Assembly (NCBI GenBank): GCA_030761205.1
Contig: JAULJL010000024.1
Location: 17,287,122-17,351,121, forward strand
Source: Fremontodendron californicum
Taxonomy: Eukaryota > Streptophyta > Magnoliopsida > Malvales > Malvaceae
Direction: 5' to 3'
DNA: 64,000 nt
Position 1 is the stretch's first letter, and every line of letters starts with the position of its first letter. Position numbers and translations under genes: made by a program. Positions 45,908 through 56,345 of the stretch are shown here, piece after piece. The notes below the pieces were generated by a model. It was not told the DNA's origin. It did not search any database and worked only from the letters and a program-made list of their open reading frames with translations.

Positions 45908-46546
45908 TCATCGGCATCTCCACTGAGCCCAACTACATTGTATCGTCCTGAACATTATCATCGAGCTCTCCACTAAGTCATCGTCCTCTATATCGTCACC
46001 ATGAGCTGCTGGTGAAATCACCGATGTTGGTGGATTGAAAACTTGAATTCCCATATCTTTTAAGGCATCTTGGAGGCGAGGTAGTAGAATTCCGTCCAAG
46101 CGTTGCATTACTTGCATTAAAATTTGATCCACATGCTCAGATTGAAGTGGAGGAAATCCAAAAGAAGCAGAAGTAGATGAAGATGACCTCGAAGGACGAG
46201 TAGTGCTAAGTATATCTCGAGGGTCCTGTCTTCCAAACCCATACAAGTGGCCATGACCTGCGCCACCAACTGTCTGATGCCATGTATCGGCATCAAACTG
46301 GGGTTGTGAAGAAGTATCACCATACTTCTCAACCAATGCAGTAGCATATCTCTCCTACAACAATATAAATAACAAAAGTTAATGTTTCACCATTTCGCCC
46401 AACATGAAACGAGAATAAAGTGTTTAATATGTAAAGTTTACTTACACTAACAGATTTGGATTAACATCTACAAATTCACCAGTTGATCGCTTATGAGTAC
46501 GATCAAATACCTCAACTTGAGTTACATTACGTCCCAGCTCCTTTTC
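45908..46546 (-). pseudogene. Plant transposase (Ptta/En/Spm type) C-terminal exons
   Basis: The minus-strand exon 46546-46448 reads EKELGRNVTQVEVFDRTHKR then STGEFVDVNPNLL (33 codons; acceptor TTGCAG, donor GTGTAAG). The second exon, 46354 to about 45908, reads ERYATALVEKYGDTSSQPQF, then DADTWHQTVGGAGHGHLYGF and the serine-rich tail, after acceptor TTGTAG. Phases agree. The blocks THKxxTGEFVD and DxWxxxVGGxxHGHxYGFG are typical of this CACTA-associated protein. The upstream part is not recognisable except perhaps near 46725-46770. Confidence 0.78.
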
Positions 46547-48049
46547 CTGCAACAACTTACATAAATATTAATGAATATCGTGAAGGTAAGCAATTAATAC
46601 ATTTTTTTAAAAAAAAAATTACTTACCTCAATATCAAAACAAAAAAAATTACTTACCAAGCGACTTCAAGATATGCAGCAGAAGATGCATAAACAAAAGT
46701 AAAAGAAAGAAAATGACTTACCTCAATATCAAAGATAGCAGTTCGCAAGACACAGTCCTAATTCACTAACCGTAGATCCTTGTAAAATGCATGGAAAAAT
46801 CTAAGAGGCATTGTAAATGAAAAAGAAAAAAACTTATGAACAATCATAAAATAGAACAATCATAAAAAGAAAAAAACTTATGAACAATCAGTTACTATAT
46901 ATTTTCTTTTCCAATCTGAACATGTTCATTTCTTCCAATTTCAGTAGCATCCATCTCTTGAACACTGTTAAGGCTATTAGAGCTTTTTTCTCTATTTTTT
47001 TTAAAATTTTATAAATGACAGAACCAACCACATTTTTCAAGATATTTGAAATCAAGATGGCGCGTTAGATAAAGTATTAATCTCTAGCATTTTTACTAAG
47101 ACTAGCTATTCAAAAAATTTAAGAGCACAAGTTCCTCTCAACGTTTACATGCAGGGAGAGCTTGTTAACTATTTCATTATATTGTGGCAAAGCTTGCACA
47201 ATTTTCTGCAAGTCTCGAGTAGATAATTCACTACCATCTCTTCAATGAACCAAACTTCAATAGGAAGGGTCTATGGAATATTTGCATGAATATACAACTT
47301 AATTGAGTTTACAATTTAGAGAGATATGAGATGCCATGTAAAGTAAAAACATTGTTCACATGTAAGTATCCCCTAAAGATTCCGCTATAAGTAGATAAAA
47401 AGGCATAGATATGCCCATGAGAATGCCACGGTTGGTGCATGATCCTTTGCAAAGAGACTGTTTCTCCCCTGTTTTACATAGTATCAATTTAACACCATTA
47501 ATGAAAAACATGCAACCATCAATATAAGCACTCTAGTGATACCAATCTAAGTTTGACCAACAAGGAATGGAACAGAGTTTTTGGAAACTGAAACAGTATA
47601 GAAAAGAACATCATGACTATAGCTTTTGCCCTGTCTGATATCCAATATTATCTTTCTCCATAGATTTTTTTCTTTTAAAAAATTAACAATTATTATTATT
47701 ATTATTTGTTTGAGTAGCTCAGAGGCAAGAAGGTTCATCTAATCCAGTCACTAAAACAATTCCAAAGATCCAATACATTACTGTCTTTATGCAAATAAAT
47801 GAGATTAACAAACAACACAATATTAGCATAAAAAAGTTCAGTTTTCCGAATAGGAAAATTTATATTTTCATATGTTCAATTTAATTTGAAACAGCAACTA
47901 AGATTCTAGAGACCATTTCAGATTACAAAAACAAATCCCGCAGTTTCAACAGGGCAGGGCACAGACAGCCGGGGATTAACAAAAATAATTTAATGCTGAT
48001 TGTGAGAGATCAACAAAATATATTGTGACAGATTGTGAGAGAAAAGAGA

Positions 48050-48260
48050 TTACCTTTGGAGAAGAAGAGAGGCGGATGGAAAGAGGACAGAGCAGGATGG
48101 TCTCGCTATAGGAGGAGGAGGGAATGGCTGGAGAGAGATACGGACCTGAACGACGGCGAGGTGGCGGGCTGAGGTTGACGGAGTCGACGTCGCTATGCTT
48201 TGGTTGACCGAAGGTGAAGATTCAGGCGGTCGGGGTTTTGCGCCGCTGGAGAGAGAAAAA
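48050..48260 (-). promoter_or_regulatory. GC-rich segment at the right of the CACTA element, possible leader/promoter
   Basis: About 200 bp far richer in G and C than its surroundings (GGAGGAGGAGG, CGACGGCGAGGTGGCGGGC), next to the right subterminal repeats. It lies upstream of the minus-strand gene. Role inferred only from position. Confidence 0.35.
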
Positions 48261-49391
48261 TATAAATGGGATTAATTTGTTTTTCGAACCATGTGACGGA
48301 TTTTTTCATCACAGATGCTTCGTCACTAAATCAATAACGGAAATAGCGTCACTAAATCTGTTACAATAATATTTTTATTTATTTATAAAAATATAATTTT
48401 TAGAAAAATAAATAAGTTAATTAAATTTGTCATAGATCCATCACAAAATTCCGTCACTATTTATAATTTCAATCCGTATAACGAAATCTTACGTCATATA
48501 TATTCTGTCACTAATTTAGTGACAGATGTTTCGTCATAGAATTTGTCACAATATTTCTTTCATTTATAATTTTTTTTTAAATGAATAAATAAATTATATA
48601 TGTCACAATTCCGTCACAAAGTGCCGTCACTATTTATAATTTCAAAAATTGTGACCGAAGTTTCCATCACAAAGTGTTGGCAGAAAATTAATTTATTAGC
48701 AGTCAAAACTCTCTGACGGATTTTATGATAGAATATTAATTCTGTCACTTTCCCGTCACAACTCTGTCACTAATTTCTGTCACAAGAAATGATTCTCATT
48801 TAAAGATAATTTTCGTCACAACTCCGTCACTGTTAAGCTATATCAATGACGTCAAATAGTGATGGAAAAATTTTTCGTCACTGCTCAAGCACGTACATTA
48901 GTTATTGTAGTGGTGAGATTGGTTACTGTAGCGGTGAGACTAAAATTAGCGGTGAGATATGTATTTGGATGCAAAAACAACGGTGGCAGTGAGATTAATT
49001 ATAGTGAGAAGAGAAAATGACTATTAAGAACATTAGATAAAAATGTGTATATATAATGAAAATTTTAAATTATATGATATTTATAAAATTATATTTATAT
49101 CAAATAATAGTTTTTTTAATAAATATTGAAAATTAATAAAAAAGATAATAATATATCAATTATTTATTTTAGCATTATTTATTTTTTTAATTAGTTCATA
49201 TTAATTATATAATAATAAAATAATTTATTAATTATATTAAATTAAAAAATATTTTACATTTTTAAATAAAAAATGGCATTAACATTATTGAACTATTCCT
49301 TAAACATTAAAAAAATTATCCAAAAAACAAAAAATTTAAAAAAAAAACAGTAAGGCTATAATTGGAAAATGACCTCCCACTAGAGGCCATT

Positions 49392-49425
49392 ATTTCCCAC
49401 TGGAGCATAATGCTCCAGTGGGAAA
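49392..49425. repeat. Near-perfect palindrome with 16-bp arms
   Basis: Arms TTTCCCACTGGAGCAT and ATGCTCCAGTGGGAAA are separated by a single A. About 100 bp on, GGCTCCGTTTG/CAAACGGAGCC form a second hairpin (about 49526-49551). Confidence 0.85.
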
Positions 49426-49799
49426 ATAAAGGGCCGGCACGGTTTAAATATGTTGGCCTTGTTTTTCAAACATTAGGTGTGGCCCGATTGGGGTCAAAAA
49501 GTGCCTCAATCGAGCCGCACCAAGGCTCCGTTTGATTCCAAACGGAGCCTAAATTGGTTTTGTTTTATTGGTAATAATATTAGCTAGCTAGCTACTTATT
49601 ATGAGATTATGACAACAAAGTTGGCTTCTTAAAAGTAAAATAAACTAATGTAAGGGACAACTTGTCCCGTGGTGTTGATTCTTCAGAACAATCTCCCCTT
49701 CTTCACTACATGCTAATAAACTAAGTTCTCCACCTTTTAATCCTTTAATTATTACAAAACAACTTCAGCTGTTTTCTTTAATCCTTATGTTTGTTGTAA

Positions 49800-50165
49800 G
49801 CAATGTTTAAAAAATTAGATCTGAAATCAAACCGATAAGACCATTTGTCACCGGTTGAATCGATCGATTGTATTAAAAAAAATTAAATATTAAATAAGTA
49901 ATTTTAATATTAAATAAGATATATGCATTTGGTTAAATGATATGGTATTTAATATAAATTTAAGAGATTAAAGGTTCAAATATCATTACATTTAATAAAT
50001 TTTTTATAAAAAAATGTTTAAAATCTATTTGTTCAGTTCTTACTAGTTTTTTATCCGTTCAATCGGTTTGGACAATCTCCGATTTTATGATATGCACCGA
50101 ACTGGACAGATTATCAGTTCTCGATTCAATCGGTCCGACTAACCGATTCGGTCCTTTTTTTAACA
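49800..50165. repeat. CCGGTT-type dispersed repeat, copy 2
   Basis: AAAAATTAGATCTGAAATCA to TCGGTCCTTTTTTTAACAC. The core phrases ATGCATTTGGTT(A/T)AATG and AATTTAAGAGATTAAAGGTTC correspond to ATGCATTTGGTTTAATGG and TTAAAGATTCAAATCTC in 35537-35945, so the two are copies of one non-coding repeat. Confidence 0.6.
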
Positions 50166-50480
50166 CTGATGGCAAGAAGGAAGTGAGGAAAGAAAAAAAA
50201 AATGGAGTGGAAAGAAAATCATGATTATTCTTTCATTGCATTTGACATGAAAGATGGAAAAAAAAACATTTATAAATAAATTTGTAAATAAAATTATTAA
50301 TTTTAAGTAAAATGGATATTTTTTCTCAAATTTGAAAGGATTAATTTTGGTGTAAAATGACTTTTTTTTCTTTCCTTTTCCTTTTTTACTCTTACCAAAC
50401 GAAAAAAAAATATGAAAAGAAAGTAATTTACTTTCAACCCTCTTTCTTTCGGAAAATTTATTTGAATATTGCTAAAAAAA

Positions 50481-50740
50481 GAAATTCAAACTACCGGTAT
50501 TTTTAAATTATTTACCAAAATAATCCAATTTTTGTACGGACAAAAAAAAATAATAAGGAAAGTCGCCATATGATATGGTGACTTCCCTTAGTTAAATTTT
50601 AAAAAATTTGAAAATAGAAGAAGGAAAGTTGCCATATGATATGGCGACTTCCCTTCATATAATAAAAAAAAAATGAAAAAAGAATAAGGGAAGTCACCAT
50701 ATGGCAACTTCCCTTTTTCTTTTAAAATACCAGTTCGGAA
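50481..50740 (+). repeat. Left terminal inverted repeat with three palindromes
   Basis: Palindromes at 50555-50589, 50621-50655 and 50686-50716. Each has arms of the AAGGGAAGTCGCCATAT type, some with one or two mismatches (for example GTCGCC against GGTGAC, a G-U-compatible change). Confidence 0.78.
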
Positions 50741-52894
50741 TCTAAACTGTTTTTATTTTTTTTTAATTTTAAAAAATGTTATTGTTTTAAAACGATAAAA
50801 AAAAATTCGATATTTAATTTTACAAAATTAAATTTTTAAAAAATAAATTTTATAAAATTTAAAAATTTAAAAAAAAAATTATACCATTTTGCAAATTAAT
50901 TTTTTTTAAAAATACATCGTTGGAAAACGGTAAAAAAAAAATAACTGTATAACTAAATTTTACAAAATAAATTTTAAAAAATTAAATTAAAAAAACTAAT
51001 TTTACAAAACTAAAAAATTTAAAAAAAATTATATCGTTTTCCAAACTATTTTTTTTTTAAATTTAAAAATTAATAACAAAATTTTAAATAATAATTTAAA
51101 ATAATGGTTAATTTTTACATTTAATGAAAGAAAAATACAAAAAGTACATGATTATTATACAAAAAGTACATTATTAAAAAAATTATACAAAAATCCATGA
51201 TTATCATACAAAAAATATGTTTATTCTAATTACTTATGGAGGAGCTCTCGTATCACGTGGTGTTGAGCAACAGTGTCGAGCTCTCTTATTGCGTGGTGGT
51301 TGCACCCATCGTTTAACCTCGTCAGTGGCACGTATTCATTGTCGACCTCGTCCTAGACCTATCGCCACTGGTTCTGGTTATATGTCATCCGCATGCTCAT
51401 GAAAATGACCCACATCAATCGATGGAAACGCACTACTAGAGGGACTCATATGTTTTGCATCAAAAAATGAAAACTCACTGCTCGAGGAGCCAGCATCTAG
51501 TCCACCCATAAAGGGAACCTAACTACTAAAGGGACCCACAAATGATGTACCATCAAATGCTGACGCAGAGGTTCCAAACTGATACATTGTAGTTAAATGT
51601 GCTGAACTTGGACTTGGGGTGAGGAGCTGGTCATCTAACCTCGTCAATAGCGGTGATGGTCGGTAACACTCATCAACATCAAATCTGGGGTGACTAACGG
51701 AATAACGATGACTGGATGCTACGCCATGTTCTGGTTGAGGTTCAGGATAACTAAATGACATCTCGGTGAAGTGAACTCCGCCACATGTGATGAGGCCGGT
51801 TGACGCGTCCGCCCACATTGTCGGCTAGGTCTAGGAACTTCCATTTCGTCTGTAGGAGGGACTAGATTTGAAGTTGGTCCAGGAAATGGCATACTCCTAA
51901 CATCCACAAACTCCGACGGTGGACAAACAAAAGGCCGGCCTTCATTTTTATACCATCTTATGTAATCATCAGATGGATTGAAATTATTACGAACTGGGTA
52001 TACCTGTCGGAATTCGTTCAAAACGTAGATTCCACCACTGGGTCCATTGTCGATGCTTCATAGGCCAAAATACTTCATGACGCCCACTCATATCAATCTT
52101 GTGAACCTTGTCAAGGTTCACCGGTGGTTGCGGAATTGGTTGTTGCATCATCGCAACACCCTGTCAGTGTAGTGTCACTCTACATATGCAAAGCATATCA
52201 ATGCTGTGTTTGCTTTCCATATATTAAAATTATTGTAGGCATCTGATGGGAGGCATTTCATAATTTCATTTGAAGAATGTCATCCACACAAACTACGAAT
52301 AATTATTACAAATTATTAGCTTCATATGGATTAAATACAAAAGACTTGAATGTAGCAATCGAAACATTTACCTTATGATATCCTACTCAATCTAGTCGCG
52401 ATCTTATACTTGGAAGGTCGATCAGAATATCGCTACAATCTTTAGGATGACTCCACCTGTTAAAATGCATATAAAATCTTAATAGACTTATAAAAAATAC
52501 AAGTTCGTACAAAATTAAATTTTCAAGAATATTACCTACTTATAAGGGGGTATACAGGCGAAAAATTCTTGCGCGGAGTAATAAATGGCAGTCGATGCCA
52601 AGCCCATCACTACAGAAGCAGTAAATTGTAGCCCGGCACAGTTCTCTATACAAAAACCCCAAACACGCAGAACCCCAACTATAATTTGCTGCATGCTCTA
52701 AATCACGAAGCAATGGAAGATACTTTAAATGTACCCGACTGCTCAATTTGTCGGGCATTAGCATTCCTCCAATCAAACGTAAAATATATGCTCTAGCAGC
52801 ATATTTTACCTCTTCTTCACTTGTGTTTTCGAGGAGATTTTACAATGAATGCAACCAAATTTTTGTCACTATCATAACGTGCCAAATACGAATT

Positions 52895-55015
52895 CAGCAT
52901 GCTAGAGACAAACAGGGAGTCGCCACTAATCATCTAATCTATGTGTGATTAGTCACTTATACGAATCTATCGTATTTAAAGTAATCCTAAGCTCGACTAA
53001 GGAACTTTAAACAGAATAGGTTCTGGTCTACTTATCAGAACTAAGTTCGGGAGTACTATTACGTGCGGGGAAGGATTAGCACCCTCACAGCGCCTATCTA
53101 AGAGATAGTACCTAATTAGTCTTGTGATACTAAAAGTCTTAACGAGATGGTCTTATCTATCTTACCTTCATTTTAAATTATTCAAGTTAGAAATATCAGA
53201 AATCATTTTTTAGATCTCCCTTCCATCAATTTGGAGGAATTGCTAAAAAAGAGTTTCCTCACCTCGAGAGTATTTCAAAAGAAATCGATTTTTCCATTGA
53301 AGAGGCTCCATCGTCGGAAAAAGTTAAATTTTATGACAAAGTTATTTCAACCTAAGTCTAATCTTCACAATTAAAACTTATATTTTTATTTATGTTTGCT
53401 CAAAAATGAATCTCGACCTCAATATCGAAAATTATCTCTTAAAAATCTTTCCATCAATCTGGAGAATTTTTAAGAGATTTTTCTCACCTAGAAATTTCTT
53501 AGAAATCAACCAATCGCAATTTCCTTGAATTTCATCCTTGGAAGAAATCTTAATTTATTCTTGATTTTTAATTAAGTATCAATTATGAAAATTCTAACTT
53601 AAAAATTCATTGAAAATTAATTATTTTAAAAATAAATAAATTTTATACTTTTTTTGTATCGAAAATCATCCCTTAAAAACCTTTCCATCAATCTGGAGAA
53701 TTTTAAAAAGATTTTTTTCACCTAAAAATTCTTAAAAATCAACTAATCGTGACTTCTTCGAATTTCATCATTGGAAAAAGTTTCAATTTATTATTTTAAT
53801 TAATTAATCATCAATTATAAAAAACTCAATTAGTCAAAATAAATAAAAAAATAACAATCAATATACAAATATTTATACAAAATAAAAATAAAATAAAAGT
53901 TAATCAATAAAAATATTCACAATAATAAATATAACTATTCAAATATTAAATAAATAAAAAATAAAAAATAGTTTAGACCTGAAACATGAAATAAAAAATA
54001 ATGTTAGTAACAAATAATAAATAACACAAAATAGAATAAAGATAATAATAATAATAAATAATAAACATTAATCACAAAATAAATCATCATATAATAATAC
54101 ATATAATTATAAAACAATCAAATAATAATAAGCATATAATAAATATATAATAAAAAAATCATCACATCATGAAATCATCAAATCAATTATGCAATCATCA
54201 TGCAAATCATTATCATGTAATCATCCATCAATTATGCAATCATGAAAAAAAAAACAAACAAAGAAACAAAGAAAAAAATAAACTAACAAAGCATAAAAGT
54301 AAACAAGCAAAAAAGCCACGTGACTTACTGACATGTGAGAACAAAATATAACAAATTGCAAATATCTGAGTCGGGCAGACACGCGAGTTGCAGCGACCTG
54401 ACCCAGATGCTTAATGTAATTTTTTTTTTTAATTTCAGACTTTTACCATTCTAAAACAACCTTTCTCTTTTGAACTCTTTTTTCAAGCTAAAGAACACCA
54501 AGCAAAAACCCCAAAAAAATCCAAATTTCGGCCACTTTTCACCTTCGTCGTCACCGTTCATCGTCGCCGCGGCTGACCACTGGACCCAAAAAATTCCGAA
54601 AAAATCACCAAAAATTCTTTTCGACCTCCTCTACCCAAAAAGCAACTTAGTTTTTTTCGAATCTAACCCGAAAATCCTAGATCTGAGTTTGAATGTCGCG
54701 GCTTCAACCTCTCCGATCTTCTCCAGTGACCACTCGATGACCATCAAACTCCGGTTTAGACTTCCCTTGATTAATTCCTAAATTCCCACCGTTGGATTTT
54801 TCGAAACAACCTCTAGAACTAAGAAACCCCCAAAAATTTGAAACCCTTAAACCCTAAAAAAAAATCTCTTGTGTTCTACCCGATTGAAATGCTCTCTCTT
54901 GCCCTTATATGTACTCCGATTATCTGATGATTTTTGTTGTTGAGCCTGAGGGTTCTTTAAATAGGAAAAAATCTCAAGAGATGTTTAATTCACTTGGGTT
55001 TTAATTTCTAATCGT
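52895..55015. mobile_element. Foreign insertion in the PMD pseudogene, unassigned
   Basis: PMD homology stops on both sides of this block. Its left end has a GC-richer conserved-looking stretch (GGGAGTCGCCACTAATC, GTTCGGGAGTACTATTACG, GGAAGGATTAGCACCCTC; 52918-53095), a phrase I have seen widely in plant repeat DNA. A/T-rich (AAT)n-like sequence follows, then a segment with CCTATTTAAAG on the minus strand near 54960. No retrotransposon domains. It could be a solo LTR or other non-autonomous insert. Confidence 0.45.
53820..54350. repeat. A/T trinucleotide-rich low-complexity tract
   Basis: Runs of AAT/ATA/CAAT-type repeats such as AATAATAATAATAATAAAT near 54040. No coding signal. Confidence 0.7.
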
Positions 55016-55703
55016 GCATTCACTACACGAAAAATAAAAAGTGTGTCTCGGGTCTCTATCGTTCAACCAACGCACTAATTAAGTCCTGCAGAAGCATAAA
55101 TTGTCGAATTTGACTTGCATAATAAAATCCGACACTCTTTAAGTGGTCAATAATAAATGGATGCGGATCTTCAAAAAAAAATTGAACGTAAGACGCGAAC
55201 AGTATCCTGTTGATAATTAATTAAATTAAATAAATATAAAATCATAAATAAAAAAAATGCAACCTCTTGTCATATAATGATAATTAATTATAAAAATTAT
55301 TATAAAATTGTAATAATAATTTTATACTTTTATAAAAAATTAATAAAAAAATTATTAGAAAAAATTAATAAAAATTATAATGATAATTAATTAAATTATA
55401 AAATTATAAAAAAATTTACTAACCTCTTGACATATAACTGTGGATATGTGATTCTCTTGCAACCTCAATGATGATGAAGCCATTTTTAAATCAACACTAA
55501 GAGAAAATTTGAGAATTTTTTTGTATGAAATAAGAGGAAGAGAGAGAACTTTAGAGTTTATGTATGAAAAAATGAATTTAAGGGGGTATTTATAGGATTA
55601 TTTTGGGGTGGGTGGGTGAAAATTTGAAGGCAACGGTCCTTCAATTATTATTTTTTTTTTTACCATTTCAAACTGTCAAAATTTTAAAATTTAAAAAAAA
55701 TTG

Positions 55704-56007
55704 TTCGAAAGTCGCCATATCATATGGTGACTTCCGAACTAGTATTTTAAAATTTTTTGAAAAAAACAGAAGAGAAAACGCCATATCATATGGCAACTAC
55801 TCTTCTATTTTTTTCAATTTTTTTTCTATATCATGAAGGGAAGTCGCCATATATGGCGACTTCCTTTATTCTTTTTTCAGTTTTTTTTAAATTTAACCAA
55901 GGGAAGTATCCATATCATATGGCGACTTCCCTTGTTATTTTCTTTTAAAATCTGCAAAAAATCGATGTATTTTGTAAATAAATAAAAAAATTGATAATTT
56001 GAAAAAT
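55704..56007 (-). repeat. Right terminal inverted repeat with four palindromes
   Basis: Palindromes at 55704-55738, 55771-55806, 55836-55866 and 55899-55933. Three correspond in order and spacing to those of the left repeat. The innermost (55704-55738) has no clear partner there: the left repeat has only its edge, CAGTTCGGAA. Confidence 0.78.
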
Positions 56008-56267
56008 TCCCTTGTAATCTGACTTCTAATCAGGCGATTGTGGGTTCATGTCCTATTAGGTGTGCCATATTAAGTATCCAACCTAAAATCAATTGGTGAT
56101 AAATGGAGAGGCCCAACTTGAATATAATACCTCAGGCAATCTAGAATTTAATCGATGTGGGATAATACCACTTTAACAGGCCCCCACATGTGTAGGCGGA
56201 TACCGAGGAGCCTACCACGTGACAAACTCAAAAGGGGTATAGGCAAAAACAACAGAACAGAACCTGG

Positions 56268-56345
56268 GCTCTGATACCATGTTAGAAGAAAAGAAGAAGA
56301 GAGAAAGCAAGATTACAAGAACACAAAGGAATATGTGGTTAGGCC
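56268..56345 (-). mobile_element. LTR retrotransposon remnant: primer-binding site and LTR end
   Basis: On the minus strand TGGTATCAGAGC (56279-56268) directly follows an LTR end ...CTTCTAACA (56280 onward). The LTR sequence continues across the nested repeat B to the host phrase CGGCCATGGTGGCC at 58006 and beyond, perhaps to about 58240. The other LTR and coding regions are absent. Confidence 0.6.

Larger units (their letters stand above)
45118..48912 (-). mobile_element. CACTA (En/Spm) DNA transposon, decayed
   Basis: Left end CACTACCAGAAACTAC and, as reverse complement, right end CACTACAATAACTAATG. A further shared block, CTTGAGCAGTG(G/A)CG, lies 16-28 bp inside each end. Subterminal regions on both sides (45130-45720 and 48290-48890) are dense in short repeats of GTGACGGA/TCCGTCAC type, in both orientations, as expected for transposase binding in this superfamily. 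The 3-bp flanks (GAA and GTG) do not match. It holds a broken En/Spm-type gene on the minus strand and a GC-rich segment near 48060-48250 that could be its promoter/5' leader. Confidence 0.88.
51400..55483 (-). pseudogene. Plant mobile domain (PMD) protein pseudogene
   Basis: Minus strand. TATA-like CCTATAAATACC lies near 55585; first exon 55483-55424 (MASSSLRLQENHISTVICQE, donor GTTAGT). Exon 2 from 55206 has the PMD blocks DTVRVLRSIFF, LKSVGFYYASQIRQF and ISALVER-stop-RPETH, where TAG replaces the usual Trp. About 2.1 kb of foreign DNA follows. Homology resumes about 52870-52540 (EEEVKYAARAYILRLIGGML, RVHLKYLPLLRDL, NYSWGSACLGFLYRELCRAT), then exon 52456-52372 (RWSHPKDCSDIL). A last exon, about 52250-51530, has NTALICFAYVE-stop-HYTDRVLR and, after a frameshift, KVHKIDMSGRHEVFWPMKHR and DDYIRWYKNEGRPF. 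At least three stops and two shifts: not functional. PMD proteins occur both as host silencing factors (MAIN/MAIL1) and within plant transposons. Confidence 0.75.
50481..56007 (-). mobile_element. Element with palindrome-array terminal inverted repeats and a plant mobile domain gene
   Basis: The left 260 bp (50481-50740) and right 277 bp (55731-56007) are inverted copies, diverged. Both start (outside in) with a TTCAAA(C/T)TA(C/T)C-like phrase, pass through A/T tracts and then three palindromes spaced by similar linkers (GTTAAATTT..., TGAAAAAAGAATAA), ending in AATAC(C/T)AGTTCGGAA. Between them a PMD gene lies on the minus strand, its 5' end next to the right terminal repeat. About 2.1 kb of foreign sequence (about 52895-55015) interrupts that gene. 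A target duplication could not be fixed. Class is inferred: long-TIR DNA transposon, perhaps Mutator-like. Confidence 0.7.

Noticed and set aside
46483..46692. 69-codon plus-strand frame
   Set aside because: Antisense to the transposase exon at 46448-46546.
51217..51402. 61-codon plus-strand frame with Arg/Cys
   Set aside because: Antisense shadow of the C-terminal low-complexity part of the PMD pseudogene on the minus strand.
54470..54781. 103-codon frame MNSFFKLKNTKQ...
   Set aside because: It lies in the foreign insertion within the PMD pseudogene, with Lys/Pro/Ser composition from low-complexity sequence and no domain. On the other strand the region looks like a repeat leader.
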